Shown here piece after piece: positions 19,101-30,295 of a stretch of DNA of 64,000 nucleotides (positions within the stretch are counted from its first letter, which is position 1; each line of letters opens with the position of its first letter). The notes under the pieces were generated by a model that was given only the letters and a program-made list of their open reading frames with translations, searched no databases and had not been told where the DNA came from. This DNA is from Isochrysis galbana. Taxonomy: Eukaryota > Haptophyta > Isochrysidales > Isochrysidaceae. The stretch lies in assembly GCA_018136815.1 (NCBI GenBank), contig CM030940.1, forward strand, positions 1,444,613-1,508,612, written 5' to 3'. The position numbers and the translations under genes were made by a program.

Positions 19101-22100
19101 GGCGAAAAGGCGGCGTCCATGCCATTCGGCTCGAAGCTGCACTTGCTGCCGGCGAGCGTTGCGCCTAGCCTCCCGCTGCCCGCGGCTTGCTGCATCGAGG
19201 CAGCGTCGGGGCAGAGAGCCCGGGCGTCCACGGCTCCCGACTCGAGGTTGCTCCCGTAAAGCATAGCGTCTCCGCCTTGCGCCATGCCTATGGGCAACAT
19301 GACCTTGTTGAGACCACTTGCCTCGGTGCCCATGGCATCCGGCTCAAGGCTCCACCCGCTGCCGGTAAGTGCGGCGTCTCGACGCACACTCCTACCCGGG
19401 GGCACGTTGGGGGCGCCCATAAACCCGTCCATCGCGAGACAATCTGATATGACGTCGTTCTTCGATTCGAGCCTCTGCTTGGGGCAACCCGGAGACTTGC
19501 GGCCGCGGCGCTCGGCCTCATTCGTTGAAGTTACGGTAACGCCCGATGCGCCTTCTACTGCGGCCTCGTCCATCGGGTCATCATCGAGCCTGAGATCCTC
19601 CCTCGATTCGAGCCTTTGCCAGCTGCTAAGAGAAAGCCTCACTCGACGCACGGACCTGCCAGGGAGCAAGATGGCGGTGCTTGACTGGTTCTTTTGTGCG
19701 GCCTCGTTAGGGATCTCCTGCGGCTGTACCTCCTCTTTTGATGCAAGCAGCTGAAAACAGCCGCTCGGGGGGGTGCGGAACTTGCGCAGGGTCCTGCGCG
19801 GGGGGGCAATGGTGCTGGAGGCCTCCTCCACGGCGGCTCGGGCCGAGATGGCGGCAATAGCCCGAGTGTGTCCTTGAAGCAATGGAGTGCCCGCTAGCAT
19901 GAGCTTGTTGTGCGCGTTCCACCAAGGCTCTCCGGCGGGATCGGGTTCGTCTGCTTGCGGGGCCATTTGAGGAAGAGATCCCTCAAATTTCGGCATTGCC
20001 CGCCCTTGTAAGATGAGACTCGGAAAGACGACGTCTTCAACGATACGCATGACGGCGGCCTCAACGTCATGAGTCCGTGTGACCTGCTCGGCCTTATCGT
20101 CAGCGGCCAAGGGATGGAACTTATCGACGTCGTGAAACAATTTAGAGCGCATCTCATCCTGCATGTCGCCCAGCTCGATGTGTAGCCTCACGGTATCGCG
20201 GAGCAAGGCTGCCGGCTTCCGATTGGACACCATCTGCCCGGCTGGTAGGTCATTGGCGCACTTCTCGACGAGTGCATCAACAAGCTCCGACACACGTTTG
20301 AAGGCGTCGTACGCTCGAAGCATTCCTTGGAGCTGTTCTTTTCGTCTCCCATCGTCCATGATCCTCCTGCCACCACCGAGCTCATCAAGAGCGTCGCAAA
20401 TTGCCGGTGGAACCCGTTGATCGAGCTGCAATAGGTGCTGCAATCGCACCGCGGCACCCTCCGATCTCGCCGCACCGTCCTCCGGCGGCCCTGCATCTCC
20501 ACTACTGACGTCCTCGGATGACTCGTACGCGGCGCCCACGAGGCGGGTTGGCAACTGTGACATCAATAGAATTTTCTCGAAAGTTTTGAGAGCTGTGAGA
20601 TCGTCCCAAGCAGCCACGCCGTGCAGGTCACGGTGGACAGCATGCGCAACATCATGCGTGCGCTCCGGAAGCCGGCACTGCGGATACGTGGGATGTCCTA
20701 AGTTGATGATGGCCCGCTCGGCAAGTGCATCGATCCACAGCGCAGTTTCCACGAGAGAGCGCTGGCTATTGACGTCAGCGCTGGCCGGTTGAGTGTCGAC
20801 TGTTGGTCCAAGCAACCAGGTGAACTCTTTGGCGACTGCTAGTGCTGCTTCAGATGGTTCAGCGTACGGGCTCATCCCCTGTGCATCAGCATTGCTGGTG
20901 TCGTCCTCAGAAATCTCCGAGAAAAGCGCCTGGCTCGCTTCCTCCATGCACATGTCACTGTGGGTAGTACTCTGCGTACTACGCCGGAAAGACACCACGT
21001 CGGTCAAGAAGTTCGTCGTACACCTCGAAACCGCGGAGACGCTCTCGCCCTTCTCCCTGACCCAGAAAAGTGATTTGCTTTTCTTGCCCTCGCGTTTGAT
21101 CTCCACCCTATCCTTACCCTCCGAGAACAGCCTCCTACTCAGTCTCGGGGAGGCCCCCTCAACTGCCGGTGCCACAATCTCATTGCTCTCGGTCTTCTTG
21201 TCCCGCCGTCTGAGGCAACAAAGTACAGCACATGCCGAGCATAGTAGACAAAGCGCAAGCAGCACGAAGAGGAGGATAAGGAGAACAAGGTTCCTGGACC
21301 GGGAGAGGACTGCCTCCGATTCCGCCGCTGCCACGGCCTGTGCGCCAATTGCAAACGACAGGAAGGGCTCTAAAAGGCTGCCGTGGGCGGTCATTGGCAC
21401 AAGTTGTATCATCGTCAAACCTGACATGTCTTCGGTAGTGTCTCGCCTCACCGTAAAGCTGACCTTTTCATCTCCGTTCGGATCTGTCGAGGTGACGAGG
21501 GCGATGGCGATGCGCGTGTACCCATCCGGTGGTGAATCTTCCGGCAAGCGTCGGTTCCGATTATTCAAGTCCGAGTCCGCGCGCTCAATGACGTCAAAAA
21601 TAGAACTGAGAGTCGCCTTCCCTCCCTCTATGAAGACCTCGACGTCAGCCGCGATTGGCGGGCCACCACCCGACCTACTTTTCAGCACGGGTTCAGTGAA
21701 CTCGATCACCAGCACTACGTTTGCCTCCGCAAGGCCCGGGCACGACGACGGGTCGGCACAATCGAAGCTGCTCTTGTCCACCAAGAATCCCGACTCTGGT
21801 AGAGGCCTCGTGCAATCGTGCAATATCACTTCTTGGGTCATGGCCGGGAGAGCTCCGTGCCTTTCCGAGGTGATTGTATCCGCCTCGATCGACACAGTAA
21901 GTCTCTCGCCACCTTTGGGCCGTGGGACCGGCCACGAGAGCATGTAGACTCCAACCTCCGAGGAGTGACGACCCACGATTAGCCCTTTGATAGGCATCCC
22001 ATCTAGCTCTGCCTCGACGTGTTTGGCATCTAAGTCTTGGCCGCTCACCGTTACCCATACGTCCCCCAGCTCGATGTACGCGGGCGCATCCTCATTCCAC

Positions 22101-24532
22101 TGCGCCTTCGTATCCAAGGAGTTGGAAGGCTTAAGGCAGGACTCGGGGCGAAGTTTGGGCCCGAATGGTTGTTGGGGTGATGGCGGTGGATTTGGGGGAG
22201 GCGGCGAGGGCAGCGCGGGTCCTTGCGAAGCAGAAGTAACAGAAGACTCTCCAAATGGCGACGGCTCCGTGGGCGGAGGAGGTGGCTTGGGCGGCGCCGT
22301 AGGCGGCGACAGCGAGTCGGGTGGAGGTGGCGATCGTGACGGCGACATGGGCGGTGGCCGCGAGAGCAGCGGCGGCGAGCGCGGCGGCTTAGACGGTGGC
22401 GGCGGCGGAGTTTGAGGTCTGTCGCGCGGAATGGCGGGCGGGAAGGAGGGCGGCAGCGCCGATGGGGGTGGTGATAGCGGCGGCAGCGACGGGAGGGGTG
22501 AGGGTGGCGGCGTGGGCGGCGGCGGCATGGGTGGTCGCCGCAAAGGTAATGGGGAGAGCGGCGGCGACAGCGAAGGCTGTGGTTGCGTGGACGGTGGCGG
22601 TGGCGAGGTGGGCGAAGGGGTCGTGGGTGGCGGCGGCGAGGGAGGTGGCGGCGAGGGAGGTGGCAGCGAGGGAGGCGGCGGCGAGGGACTAGGCGACGGT
22701 GGCGGTGGGGGCGACTGCGGCCACTCGGCGGGAATATTGGGAGGGAAGGCGGGAGGTGGCGATAATGGGGGTAGTGATGGTGGAGGTGGCGGAAGTGGCA
22801 ATCGGGAGCGGGAGGGCGAAGGGGGTGCTTGCGGGGACGGTGTGGGTGGCGGTGGCGAGGGCGGTGGGGAAAGCGGCGGGGGCAGGGTGGATAGATGCGG
22901 CGTAGGCGACCGGGTTACAAGCAGAGGCAGCGTAGGGGGTGGGGTTGTCGGTGGCGGTGGCTCGGGCGGTGGTAGGTGGGGCGGCGGGGGCAGCAGTGGC
23001 GGCGGCGAGGGATCCGGCGCAGCAGGTGGGGGCGGGGGGGCTTGAGGAGCTCCAGTCGGAATTGCGGGAGGGAACCAGGGTGGTGGCACCAACGGAGAGG
23101 GTGATGGTGGGGGTGGCGATGGGGATAGGAATGGTGGCGGCAGCGAGGGAAGCGGTGGCGAGGGTGAAGTTATGAGGGGCGTGGACGGCGAGGGCGGCCA
23201 CGGCTTGGGCGGCGGGGAGGGCTGTGCGGAAATGGGTGACGCAGAGCTCACGGCGAGCTCTGCGGATAGCAGAGGCAATGCAGGCAGCGGCGGCCAGGAC
23301 GGTGGTGTCAGCGGCGAAGGATTCGGCGGGTGGAGCAGCGGCGGCGACGGCGACGGCGATGGCGGAGGGCATGAAGAAGGCGGCGGCGATGGGACTGGTG
23401 ATGGAGGGCGAGGCGATGGGGATGGGGAGGGGGGCGGCGGCGACCGTGGCGGTGACGGCAATGGCTTATAGGAGGCACAAGGAAGCTTCCCTCCGTAACA
23501 ATTTCCAGCAAGATCTGAACGCAGTGCTGGTCCGGGGAAGACGTCACCTAACGAATCGGCCCAGATGCAGCCATCAAGGTCGCCGCCAGTTGTTACGACG
23601 CGCGCCCACGGGGCGAGCACACTCGGGCCCCATGTTGTGTAGGTACCGCGTTTATGGCAGCGTGAGAGGCAAACGGTGCCGTTACCCATAAACACCACCA
23701 GCACTTTGCTCCCATCTGAAGAGCCCGGAGCGATATCCTCGGCGCAGAACGTCATATGGCAAGCGTTGTTTTCCTTGGCCTCGTACAGGCCATCCTGGTC
23801 TATCACATAGATCATGTGCCCTTCACCATCAGCACAGCCAGATTCATCACAATGCTCGCCCAACCTCCTTGCGAGAGTTTCGAAATCTTTCCAGTCAAAG
23901 ACCGGGTCAGTCTCACGATAGCCCGGCTTGCGCACAGTCCATTTCAGGGGATCTGTAATGTTCTGTCCGCGGCCAAAGTATGAGACGACATCATCGAAGC
24001 CAAAATTCACCTTTAGAAACGCAAGAGAGGTGCTTGATAGTATTGGCTGGGTGGCATCATTCCAAGGGATAGCAGCAATGGCTCATCTCGCATCGTTCGG
24101 GGCAAGCGACGCGCCTCCCACAAGAGAGGGAATGGCGTGCGCCAGATAAGACCGCTACACACTCAGACCTCTCAACCCTGACTCGGGTGTGGCTCCTCTC
24201 ACCTTCTGACTGTAGAAAGGATGGACAGGATTCGCCGTCACTCTGCCTCCGATGTGGAGCGCTTTGTTGACTTGATTTCCGGAGATCTGGGCGTCCAAAT
24301 TGGTGATGACTGAGAAGTCGGTCGCGCCAGGTGGAATCCTACACTCCTCCTCTTCTAGCCTGCGGCTGTTGCTTCCGTCTGCTCTGGCGTGGGCCGAGTG
24401 GGACCGATGGAGCTGGCGGTCTGAGCGCTGCAGCACCGTTGCCCTGCTTGTCGTGGGGGCTATTGCGAGCAGGAGCAAGCTGAGCGCGCCTCCAGGGCTG
24501 CGTTGTGGCCTGGCCACCGACGCCTGCCTCAT
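16115..24532 (-). CDS. Giant proline-rich, single-pass membrane protein with cytoplasmic repeats
   Basis: Two exons, 24532-24203 and 24010-16115, separated by a 192-bp GT-AG intron in phase 0, give about 2741 residues. ATG 24532 is chosen because it is followed by a signal-peptide-like hydrophobic run (ALSLLLLAIA); ATG 24565 is an alternative. Residues about 50-290 are Cys-containing, with DFSVITNLDAQ, IGGRV, VLVVF and VLAPWARV, resembling the choice-of-anchor A extracellular fold (tentative). About 470 residues of SPPPPSPPPP-type sequence follow, like algal hydroxyproline-rich wall proteins. Next come a smaller ectodomain and one membrane helix (LVLLILLFVLLALCLLCSA, about residue 1020-1045), then CCLRRRDKK as a stop-transfer. 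The remaining 1700 residues are cytoplasmic: a Ser-rich part, a helical segment and a long array of GRxQSRGxxLTGSG-type repeats, 13 of them nearly identical 48-mers. I do not recognise the whole protein; a surface sensor, adhesion or wall-linked role is inference. Confidence 0.75.
16480..18340. repeat. 13 tandem copies of a 144-bp (48-residue) unit
   Basis: The unit encodes RGTTLTGSGRNVESESSD, PIGLDDVSM, REAAARRR and TGGPVAPLGRE in order. Thirteen copies of IGLDDVSM can be counted. Copies differ at a few set positions (T/P, DP/GA/DA, EQ/AQ), suggesting higher-order duplication. More diverged, shorter relatives continue upstream in the gene to about 19,450. Confidence 0.9.
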
Positions 24533-24565
24533 TCCTCGTCCCCCCGCAGGCTCTGACTGGCCCAT

Positions 24566-25353
24566 CGAGCGGGGGGTCCACTGGTTCCCCCCCCCACCCC
24601 GCCCCCCCCCCTCACTTCCCGCTGAGCGAAGGCGCCCCGTCGCGATGCCGACGTCCAAGCGAAGCCCATGGGCACCTCTGAAAGCGTGAAGAAACCCCTT
24701 TGGGTGGGTGAGACCTCCGCACGAGGTGCCAAGGCGGTCTCCGAGTGTCTCCCGTCGGTTTCAGGATATATATATATTGTGGTTGGTTACCTTCACTTCC
24801 GCGGCCTCTCTCCCTCACAACCTCTCTCTCTCTTCTCTAACCCTAACCTCGAGGAGACCTCTCTCTCTTCTCGCCCTTTTCTTCTGTGAATTGCTGTGGT
24901 TCATCTTTCCCCGAACCCCCCCCCCCCCCGCTGCCCGTCTTTCTCGCGCGCGGCATAAGAGGAATCAGAAGGACAACATTGAACTCTTGTGTACAGTAGG
25001 TTCGTTTCGCTCTCAGAGAGACGATCCACGCAGGACTTGCAGAGCCAGGAAGAGATAGAAAAGGGGGGTACAATAGAGAAGAAGCGGCGTGTGCCTCGTT
25101 GATAGAGAGTCCGCCAGCACAGGCGCGATGAAGATGATAGAGGATGAGGACGGGCCGTTTCTTCTTCAGAAGAGAAGGAGAAATGGGAGGAGAGGCGCCG
25201 TACACAGAGATAATTAGATGGCGCGCCGTACGGCACGGTGCTGCGCCTCTCTCTCGCCAGCAGAGAACCCTTCACCGTCGTTTCAGCGTCGCAACTCGTC
25301 GCTTCTAATCAATAAACAGCGTTTTCCCGTTCGAAAGAGAAGCTCCAAGATTA
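24566..25353. other. Spacer, probable promoter side of the giant protein gene
   Basis: No gene seen. It contains a TATATATATA run near 24768, poly-C (24917-24930) and CT-rich blocks. The short frames here have no family features. Confidence 0.5.
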
Positions 25354-25719
25354 GAGGTTTTTTGCGGGGGTTCCACTTCGGTTTAACTGTTGTGGTTTCA
25401 CTTGCTCGAGTCGCGGTGAAACCCGTGGAAAGCCAACTTTTACAAAAGACCTGCGGACCGCGACGGGTTTCACTGCGCCCCGCTCCAATTTCGCTGTTCT
25501 GGTCCGTCGCTCGATCTGTTGCGAGACCACATCCCTTCCTATATGTTTCTGCTCTATCCCTCAAATGTCCTGTTCACGTTTTTCTGATGACTTTCCAATG
25601 GCTGCCGTCTACCAGAATATAAGTTGTCTCGTTGTTACAGTGAGTGTGGTGAACCGACGTCCCCGCTCTCTTCCCGACCTCTCCCTGGGTTCCCGCGTGT
25701 GTTGCGACAGCGTGCGGCG

Positions 25720-26259
25720 ATGCCTACCCGCCCCTTCACGGCGCGGGAGCTGGAGGACGCCGAACTGGCGCTCGCGCTAGGAATCGCAGCGGACGAGGAT
25801 CGACAGTGGGATGAGCTCCTCGAGAGCTCATCCGCCGAAAGCGACGACGGCGAGGAGGTCGTCCTCCTTGCCGTTGCTGCTGACCCCCTCGGTCGCTCAA
25901 TGAAGACGCGCATTGGCCCCAAGCGCCTTTCGGTCGCTCGACTGGAGCGCGAGGCGGCGGAGTCGGGCGTAGGCGAAGATGTGTTCGCAAGGGATGTGTA
26001 TGTGCGCTTTGGCGTGCGGCCGGCGAGTTTCATCGTCAATGATGGTCTGGGGTGTGAGCGCGGCGTCCGTGCCTTCTGTGGCACCACACTCGCAAACGCG
26101 GAGGATGTACTCCTCCAACTCGATGCGCTCGGGCAGCCAGCTCGCTACGCCGTCATCGACGTCACCGTCAGAATACTTGCCTCCTCGCTCTGCTGCCTGT
26201 GTGTGGGGAGGTGCGTGAGTTTGAGTAGAAGTGCAAGCGCAGACCCGGGCCGCAGGTGA
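25720..26259 (+). CDS. Hypothetical acidic protein (competes with opposite-strand exon)
   Basis: An open frame of 179 codons from an ATG after GGCG. The N-terminus is acidic and helix-prone (RELEDAELALALGI, ESSSAESDDGEEV), then RDVYVRFGVRPASF. Codon third positions are GC-rich, as expected for coding DNA here. It lies codon-on-codon opposite the proposed third exon of the Myb/SANT-like gene, and probably only one of the two is real. Acidic starts like this occur in some Harbinger-type transposases, but no catalytic motif follows, so no function is given. A donor-like GTGAGC at 26255 could continue it into an unseen exon. Confidence 0.35.
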   Translation: MPTRPFTARELEDAELALALGIAADEDRQWDELLESSSAESDDGEEVVLLAVAADPLGRSMKTRIGPKRLSVARLEREAAESGVGEDVFARDVYVRFGVRPASFIVNDGLGCERGVRAFCGTTLANAEDVLLQLDALGQPARYAVIDVTVRILASSLCCLCVGRCVSLSRSASADPGRR

Positions 26260-26929
26260 GCGCATACCGCCTCACTAGGCTCGCACTCACCCGCAACTCT
26301 TCATCGCTCAAGGATTTGAAGGCAGCTTGTGCGGCAGCGTTTTGCGCAAAGCCCACCGCACGCTCGGCTTCCTTCTCAATCTTACGACGAACGGACTCGT
26401 CGTTCGCGGCCTTGTACAACTCCGCCACTTGCACGATCAGCTCCTCGTACTCGGTGAAGCTCTCCGATTTGGTCCCCTCGGTCTCCGTAGGGTGGTCAAC
26501 TTCTACAGGTTCTCGTTGCTCTTTGCCTGACGTTTACAAGTGACTCCCCTCCTACGCACATGAGGGGTGACTGTGAGTGTGACAAGACGTCAAGTGTCAC
26601 GACGCGCGGTGCACGGACGCGTGTCGCGTCGACTGCGTGCTTGCTCCATATCCGCATTATCAAAGGCTTCATGCACTCACCTTGAGCCACCTCTTCAGAG
26701 AGTTCAAGACCGACGCATATGGGCTTGGAAAGTTCTCTCCGAACTCTTGGAAGCTCTCATCCAAGAGGACGAGAGTGAGGATGCCGTCGGTCTTGTTGGT
26801 CCAAATGTGTGCTTGTGTGAGCTTGTCCCCATCTTTTCCTGCGCCGTCCTTGAAGGTCTTGAAGGCCTTCGCCCCAGCGTCAATGACTTGCTTCAAGAGT
26901 GCGATGCGTCGAGGCTCCGTCCAATCCAT
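25897..26929 (-). CDS. Myb/SANT-like DNA-binding protein, likely element-encoded
   Basis: Proposed exons 26929-26681, 26518-26291 and 26196-25897, with GT-AG introns of 162 and 94 bp that keep phase 0; about 258 residues. Exon 1 reads MDWTEPRRIALLKQVIDAG, then HIWTNKTDGI, ESFQEFGENF and SVLNSLKRWLK. This has the tryptophan-led, three-helix pattern of Myb/SANT-like domains found with PIF/Harbinger transposons. Exon 2 is a charged helix (EYEELIVQVAELYKAAND). Exon 3 is less certain because the opposite strand is also open over it. The acceptor at 26519 is the in-frame choice; the CAG eight bases upstream would give a stop. An acceptor-like TCAG just before 26947 suggests a missing 5' exon. It sits inside a TIR-bounded element. 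Confidence 0.5.
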
Positions 26930-27287
26930 GCGTGTCTTCTTGTTCACGTCATCTGACTCAGCCTGCCAATGGAGCGCGAGGTGGGTGCGGATGCGGAGGA
27001 GTGAGAGGGTCTGCCTTGCTCATGCTTGTGCGGCACGGTGCCGCATGCACGCGGCGCGACCGCCCGGGGCTGGGGCCTCTGACGGGCTCTACCGGCTTGT
27101 AAGCGCACCGCCGTCGCCATCGCGCGCTCTCCTCCCCAGCGGAAAAAAAACCGGTGGGCAAACTCGGCACAGCCTCACTGCGCTCCCACTGTACGCAGAA
27201 AAACAAACACGTTCCACCAAGCTTTCTCCTCGGCGTTTGACGTCAAACGCAAAGTGAAACCTAAGTGAAACTCCCACAAAAACCCTC

Positions 27288-27642
27288 GATTGGTGCTTCA
27301 CTACTTTCTGCTGTTTTCCCACGCTCTGGCAAGAACAAAAAAAATCCAGCAGGGTGAAAGGTGGCAGGTGGAGGAGCACCCCACGCTCTGCACGGTGGTA
27401 GGTGGAGGAGGACCACGCGCTCTGCCCGAAAAAATAGAAGTATGCGCATCCGGGCCACCTAGCTCGGAAGGAGACTCTTCTGTCTATGGATAAGGACGTC
27501 GAGAGCCTCGGAGTACCCGCCCCCTCCCCCCCCCCCCCCGGCGGGAAGTTAAAATGAGGTCCTCGCCCCCGCCCTAATGTGGGGAGCGAACAAGTCGCCA
27601 TGAGCCGCAGCATCAGCACCATCGAAGGCCGAAGTGTGCGAC
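27288..27642. other. Short spacer
   Basis: No gene. It has two near-repeats of GGTGGAGGAGCACCCCACGC-like sequence (27364-27425) and poly-C at about 27528-27539, just downstream of the AP endonuclease stop. Confidence 0.5.
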
Positions 27643-29277
27643 TCATCTGCTTGTGACCCTTGCTCTCTTGAGAGGAGGAGCCAAAGAAGCTGCAAGTGCA
27701 CGTGCGTCCAAGGTGAGCAAGATGGGGCAGTGGTCGGAGCCTTCCAGTTCATGGAGGTGTTGCACGTCAACCAGTGCGCCCGGGCCGTGAGCGACCGCAT
27801 CGCACACTAGAAAATAATCCAGGCGCAGACCGCGGTTGCGCGGGCGCGCGCGCGCACGCTGTGACCAAAATGTAAATTGTCCCTCTGCTGATGGGTGGAC
27901 CAAGCGGAACGCATCGCGAAACGCGTCTATGGTCCGCAGCATTGACGCACGTTCGTCGGGCGTCGTCCCCGCTTGCTTCTCAATGCGCGGCTCACCTGCG
28001 TTCCAGATGTCCAAGTCGTATACTGCCACATTGTAGTCCCCCGCGGCAATGAGGGCACGTCGAGGAGAGTTGTTCCCACAGGGTTGGCCGCACATGTAAC
28101 CCTCCATCTCGGGCGTATCCTCATTTGCAGTGGCCGCAGCTATACTTGGTTGTGTACTCCCGTGAGGGGTGGCACCGTACGACGCTGCTGCGCAGTATTC
28201 GCGTCTTAGAGACTCCAAGAACCGCTCGTCCCACCCGCCAGGACCTACACGGTAGTCGAGTCGCGCAAGCCCTGCTCCAGAGTTCGGTGTGTAGACGTTG
28301 ACCAAGACGAGCTCGTGTGCATCCTCACGCTTGCTTATACCGTTTGTAGGGCTCTCGGGTGGGTGGGGCGGAGGCAGCGGAAGTCGCAAACAGAGACCAC
28401 GCCCCTCGCTTCCCGCCTCGTGGCCGGCGTCAACGGCCAATGGCGCACAAGTCACCAAGCTACCACTGCCAGTTGACTCGGTGTCTTCAGCATGTCCTGT
28501 GCCAGATGCAGCATGCGCGGGCATATCCTGGTCAGCTACGTCAATGCCGAGCGCAATCTCGCACCATAGCGTCGCAACACCAGAATAACCTTTTCGTCCA
28601 GTCGAGCACGACCACTTGGCACGCCACGAACTGCTGCCTTTCGGACGCGAGAGTGACGCCAGTAGGTTGAGCAGCTCCTCTTCCACCTCGGGAACGTGCT
28701 GGGTTTGCAGCTTCGTCTCTTGGAGCAATATCACGGCGACGTGCTCCTCCTGTACCAGATGGCGCAGCGCGTCCACTCCCTCACTCTTCTTCAGTAGGCC
28801 ACGTAGTCCGGCCACGTTCCACGAGGCTACACGCCACAGCGCCGCCGACGGGTGCAATGCCGACTGGCGAGGCGTATGCGATCGTTGCACTCGCCCAGGC
28901 ACGCCTACGGTGGAGCTCTGCGTGCGCGAGACGCTTCTGACATCCGGAGAAATCTCGACGGGCCTTGGAAGCTGTGAGCTGCTTAGCGGTGGCGGTTGCA
29001 CAGGCCCGTCTTGTCCTGATTCCAAGCGTGCAGGAGACGCCTCCTCCAGCCGTCGCACGAGCTCTGCCTTGCGCCCAGAGACTTTGAGACCGCGCGAGCG
29101 CAGCTCACGCTGCAGCGCCTTGACAGTCTGTCCCGCCCAATCGTGCTGCGCCCTCTCGCTGCCGTCCGAAAGCAGTGGCGGCGAGAGGCGGCAGGCAGCC
29201 AGCGGCAAAGAGCGCAGAAGGTGCCCGTGGGGTCCACCTGCTGCACACGCTGTGAGGGCCGCCACGAGAGAGGCCAT
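27643..29277 (-). CDS. ARP: SAP-domain AP endonuclease (exonuclease III family)
   Basis: An intronless protein of 544 residues. The N-terminal 30 residues are Ala/Leu/Arg-rich and could be an organelle transit peptide. A SAP DNA-binding motif follows (about 48-82: TVKALQRELRSRGLKVSGRK). The catalytic domain (about 150-530) has the exonuclease III/APE1 motifs in order: WNVAGLR, LLQETKLQ (metal-binding Glu), GYSGVATLW, VNVYTPNSG, GDYNVAVYDLDIWN (catalytic Asp/Asn), LRLDYFLV and GSDHCPI (catalytic His). The enzyme cuts DNA 5' of abasic sites in base excision repair. The SAP-APE order matches the plant ARP enzymes. Compared with APE1 there is an insert of some 60 Gly/Ser/His-rich residues after GYSGVATLW. 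The ATG at 29277 is the first in frame, 120 bp from a GA tract. Confidence 0.92.
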   Translation of the reverse strand: MASLVAALTACAAGGPHGHLLRSLPLAACRLSPPLLSDGSERAQHDWAGQTVKALQRELRSRGLKVSGRKAELVRRLEEASPARLESGQDGPVQPPPLSSSQLPRPVEISPDVRSVSRTQSSTVGVPGRVQRSHTPRQSALHPSAALWRVASWNVAGLRGLLKKSEGVDALRHLVQEEHVAVILLQETKLQTQHVPEVEEELLNLLASLSRPKGSSSWRAKWSCSTGRKGYSGVATLWCEIALGIDVADQDMPAHAASGTGHAEDTESTGSGSLVTCAPLAVDAGHEAGSEGRGLCLRLPLPPPHPPESPTNGISKREDAHELVLVNVYTPNSGAGLARLDYRVGPGGWDERFLESLRREYCAAASYGATPHGSTQPSIAAATANEDTPEMEGYMCGQPCGNNSPRRALIAAGDYNVAVYDLDIWNAGEPRIEKQAGTTPDERASMLRTIDAFRDAFRLVHPSAEGQFTFWSQRARARPRNRGLRLDYFLVCDAVAHGPGALVDVQHLHELEGSDHCPILLTLDARALAASLAPPLKRARVTSR

Positions 29278-29788
29278 TCGAGAGAGCGGTGAGGCAGCGC
29301 TGCACGCGAGGGGTTTTGGGCTGGGGGAAAGGGGGCGGGCGCGCGCTGGGGAAGGGGGGGCGGGGGGGCGGAGGGACTCCGATGAGGGGAGGCAGGAGGA
29401 GGAGGGGAGAGAGAGAGGGAGAGAGAGAGAAGAGAGAAATGAGAAGAGAGAGAGGGAGGGGCCACGCTGTCTCCTCTCCCGCCTGGCAGAGAGAGACTAA
29501 ACTTCAGAGGAGAGAGAGAGGGAGGCGCGAGAGAGTGGAAGAAGGGACTGCCGGTAGGGTTTGTCTTCACACTCACAGGCCATCTTCGATCTTATTGTAC
29601 TATGCTCCGCCGCCTTGGCCCAGATCCTACCCACCTTCTGTCTGAGAATGAGTTTTGTAGTAGAGTCCAGCTCTGTGTCCTGTGGGAAATTAATTGTGCC
29701 CTCACGAGTGTCTCGATCCCTCGCCGTTGCTAGACTCATACTACAGCTCATCACGTACTCCCTGCTAGCACTGACTGACCTATCCTAT

Positions 29789-29814
29789 GGGCATATGCAT
29801 ATGCATATGCATAT
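29789..29814. repeat. Tandem GCATAT hexamer repeat
   Basis: Four consecutive GCATAT units followed by GGAGATGG. ATATGC and GCATAT are reverse complements, so the run is self-complementary. Confidence 0.9.
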
Positions 29815-29879
29815 GGAGATGGGCATAGCGCATAGCTCATAGTCATAGCTCATGCTGGACTCGAATGTGCATGGTTTTA

Positions 29880-30060
29880 TGGCCGTCAAACAGTGGTTTA
29901 CAACTGCTAACACGTAGGGGAGGCTGCGTTTTTTGACCGTTCACCAAAGCCCAAGAAAAACTCTTGGCTCTTGGCAGGAGCTCCTGGCTCTGGGGGGCGG
30001 GGGGCTTAACTGTAACTGTTAACTGCCGCCACGAAAATTGCCGAGGAAAATGGTGGGTTT
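29880..30060. repeat. GGTCAAA-type hairpin repeat (copy 3)
   Basis: GGCCGTCAAACAGTGG and TTTTTTGACCGTTC form the inverted ends (29882-29943). The shared tail CTGCCGCCACGAAAAT then AATGGTGG runs to about 30058, as in the copy at 12583-12720. Confidence 0.65.
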
Positions 30061-30163
30061 AACGTGTTTTAAATCCCCCCCCCCGCCCCCGCGCCCCGCC
30101 TCTGCCTCTGCCCTCTGCACACACGCTGGGGCTCTCTCACAATACACAATACAGAACTGGCGG

Positions 30164-30295
30164 TCGAACTAAGTTTATACTTGGTTCGCCCATGGGGGGG
30201 GCACGAGCCCCCCCCTCTCTCCACTCCTTTCCTGCTGTGGGGGGGGAACCACCTACCCTACCAGCATGCCTTATGGCATGCCAGGAGCAGTCTGC
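30164..30295. repeat. Palindrome-headed dispersed repeat (copy 3)
   Basis: AACTAAGTTTATACTTGGTT, GCCCATGGGG, GCACGAGCCCCCC, CTCTCCACTCC and GGCATGCCAGGAGCA, in the same order as at 6116-6250. One base change breaks the terminal palindrome. Confidence 0.7.

Larger units (their letters stand above)
25354..27287. mobile_element. TIR-bounded DNA element carrying a Myb/SANT-like gene
   Basis: The left end (25354-25384) and the right end (27257-27287) are inverted repeats matching at 26 of 31 positions. They start GAGGTTTTTTG and GAGGGTTTTTG respectively and share CACTT and GGTTT further in. GATT lies immediately outside the right end and one base outside the left end, a possible target duplication. 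The 1.93-kb interior holds a spliced Myb/SANT-like gene on the minus strand and a competing plus-strand frame. PIF/Harbinger elements commonly carry a Myb/SANT gene beside a DDE transposase; no DDE domain is seen, so this would be a partial or non-autonomous member. Superfamily is inference. Confidence 0.55.

Noticed and set aside
22396..23691. Several plus-strand Gly-, Ala- or Arg-rich frames
   Set aside because: Antisense of the proline-rich region of the giant membrane protein.
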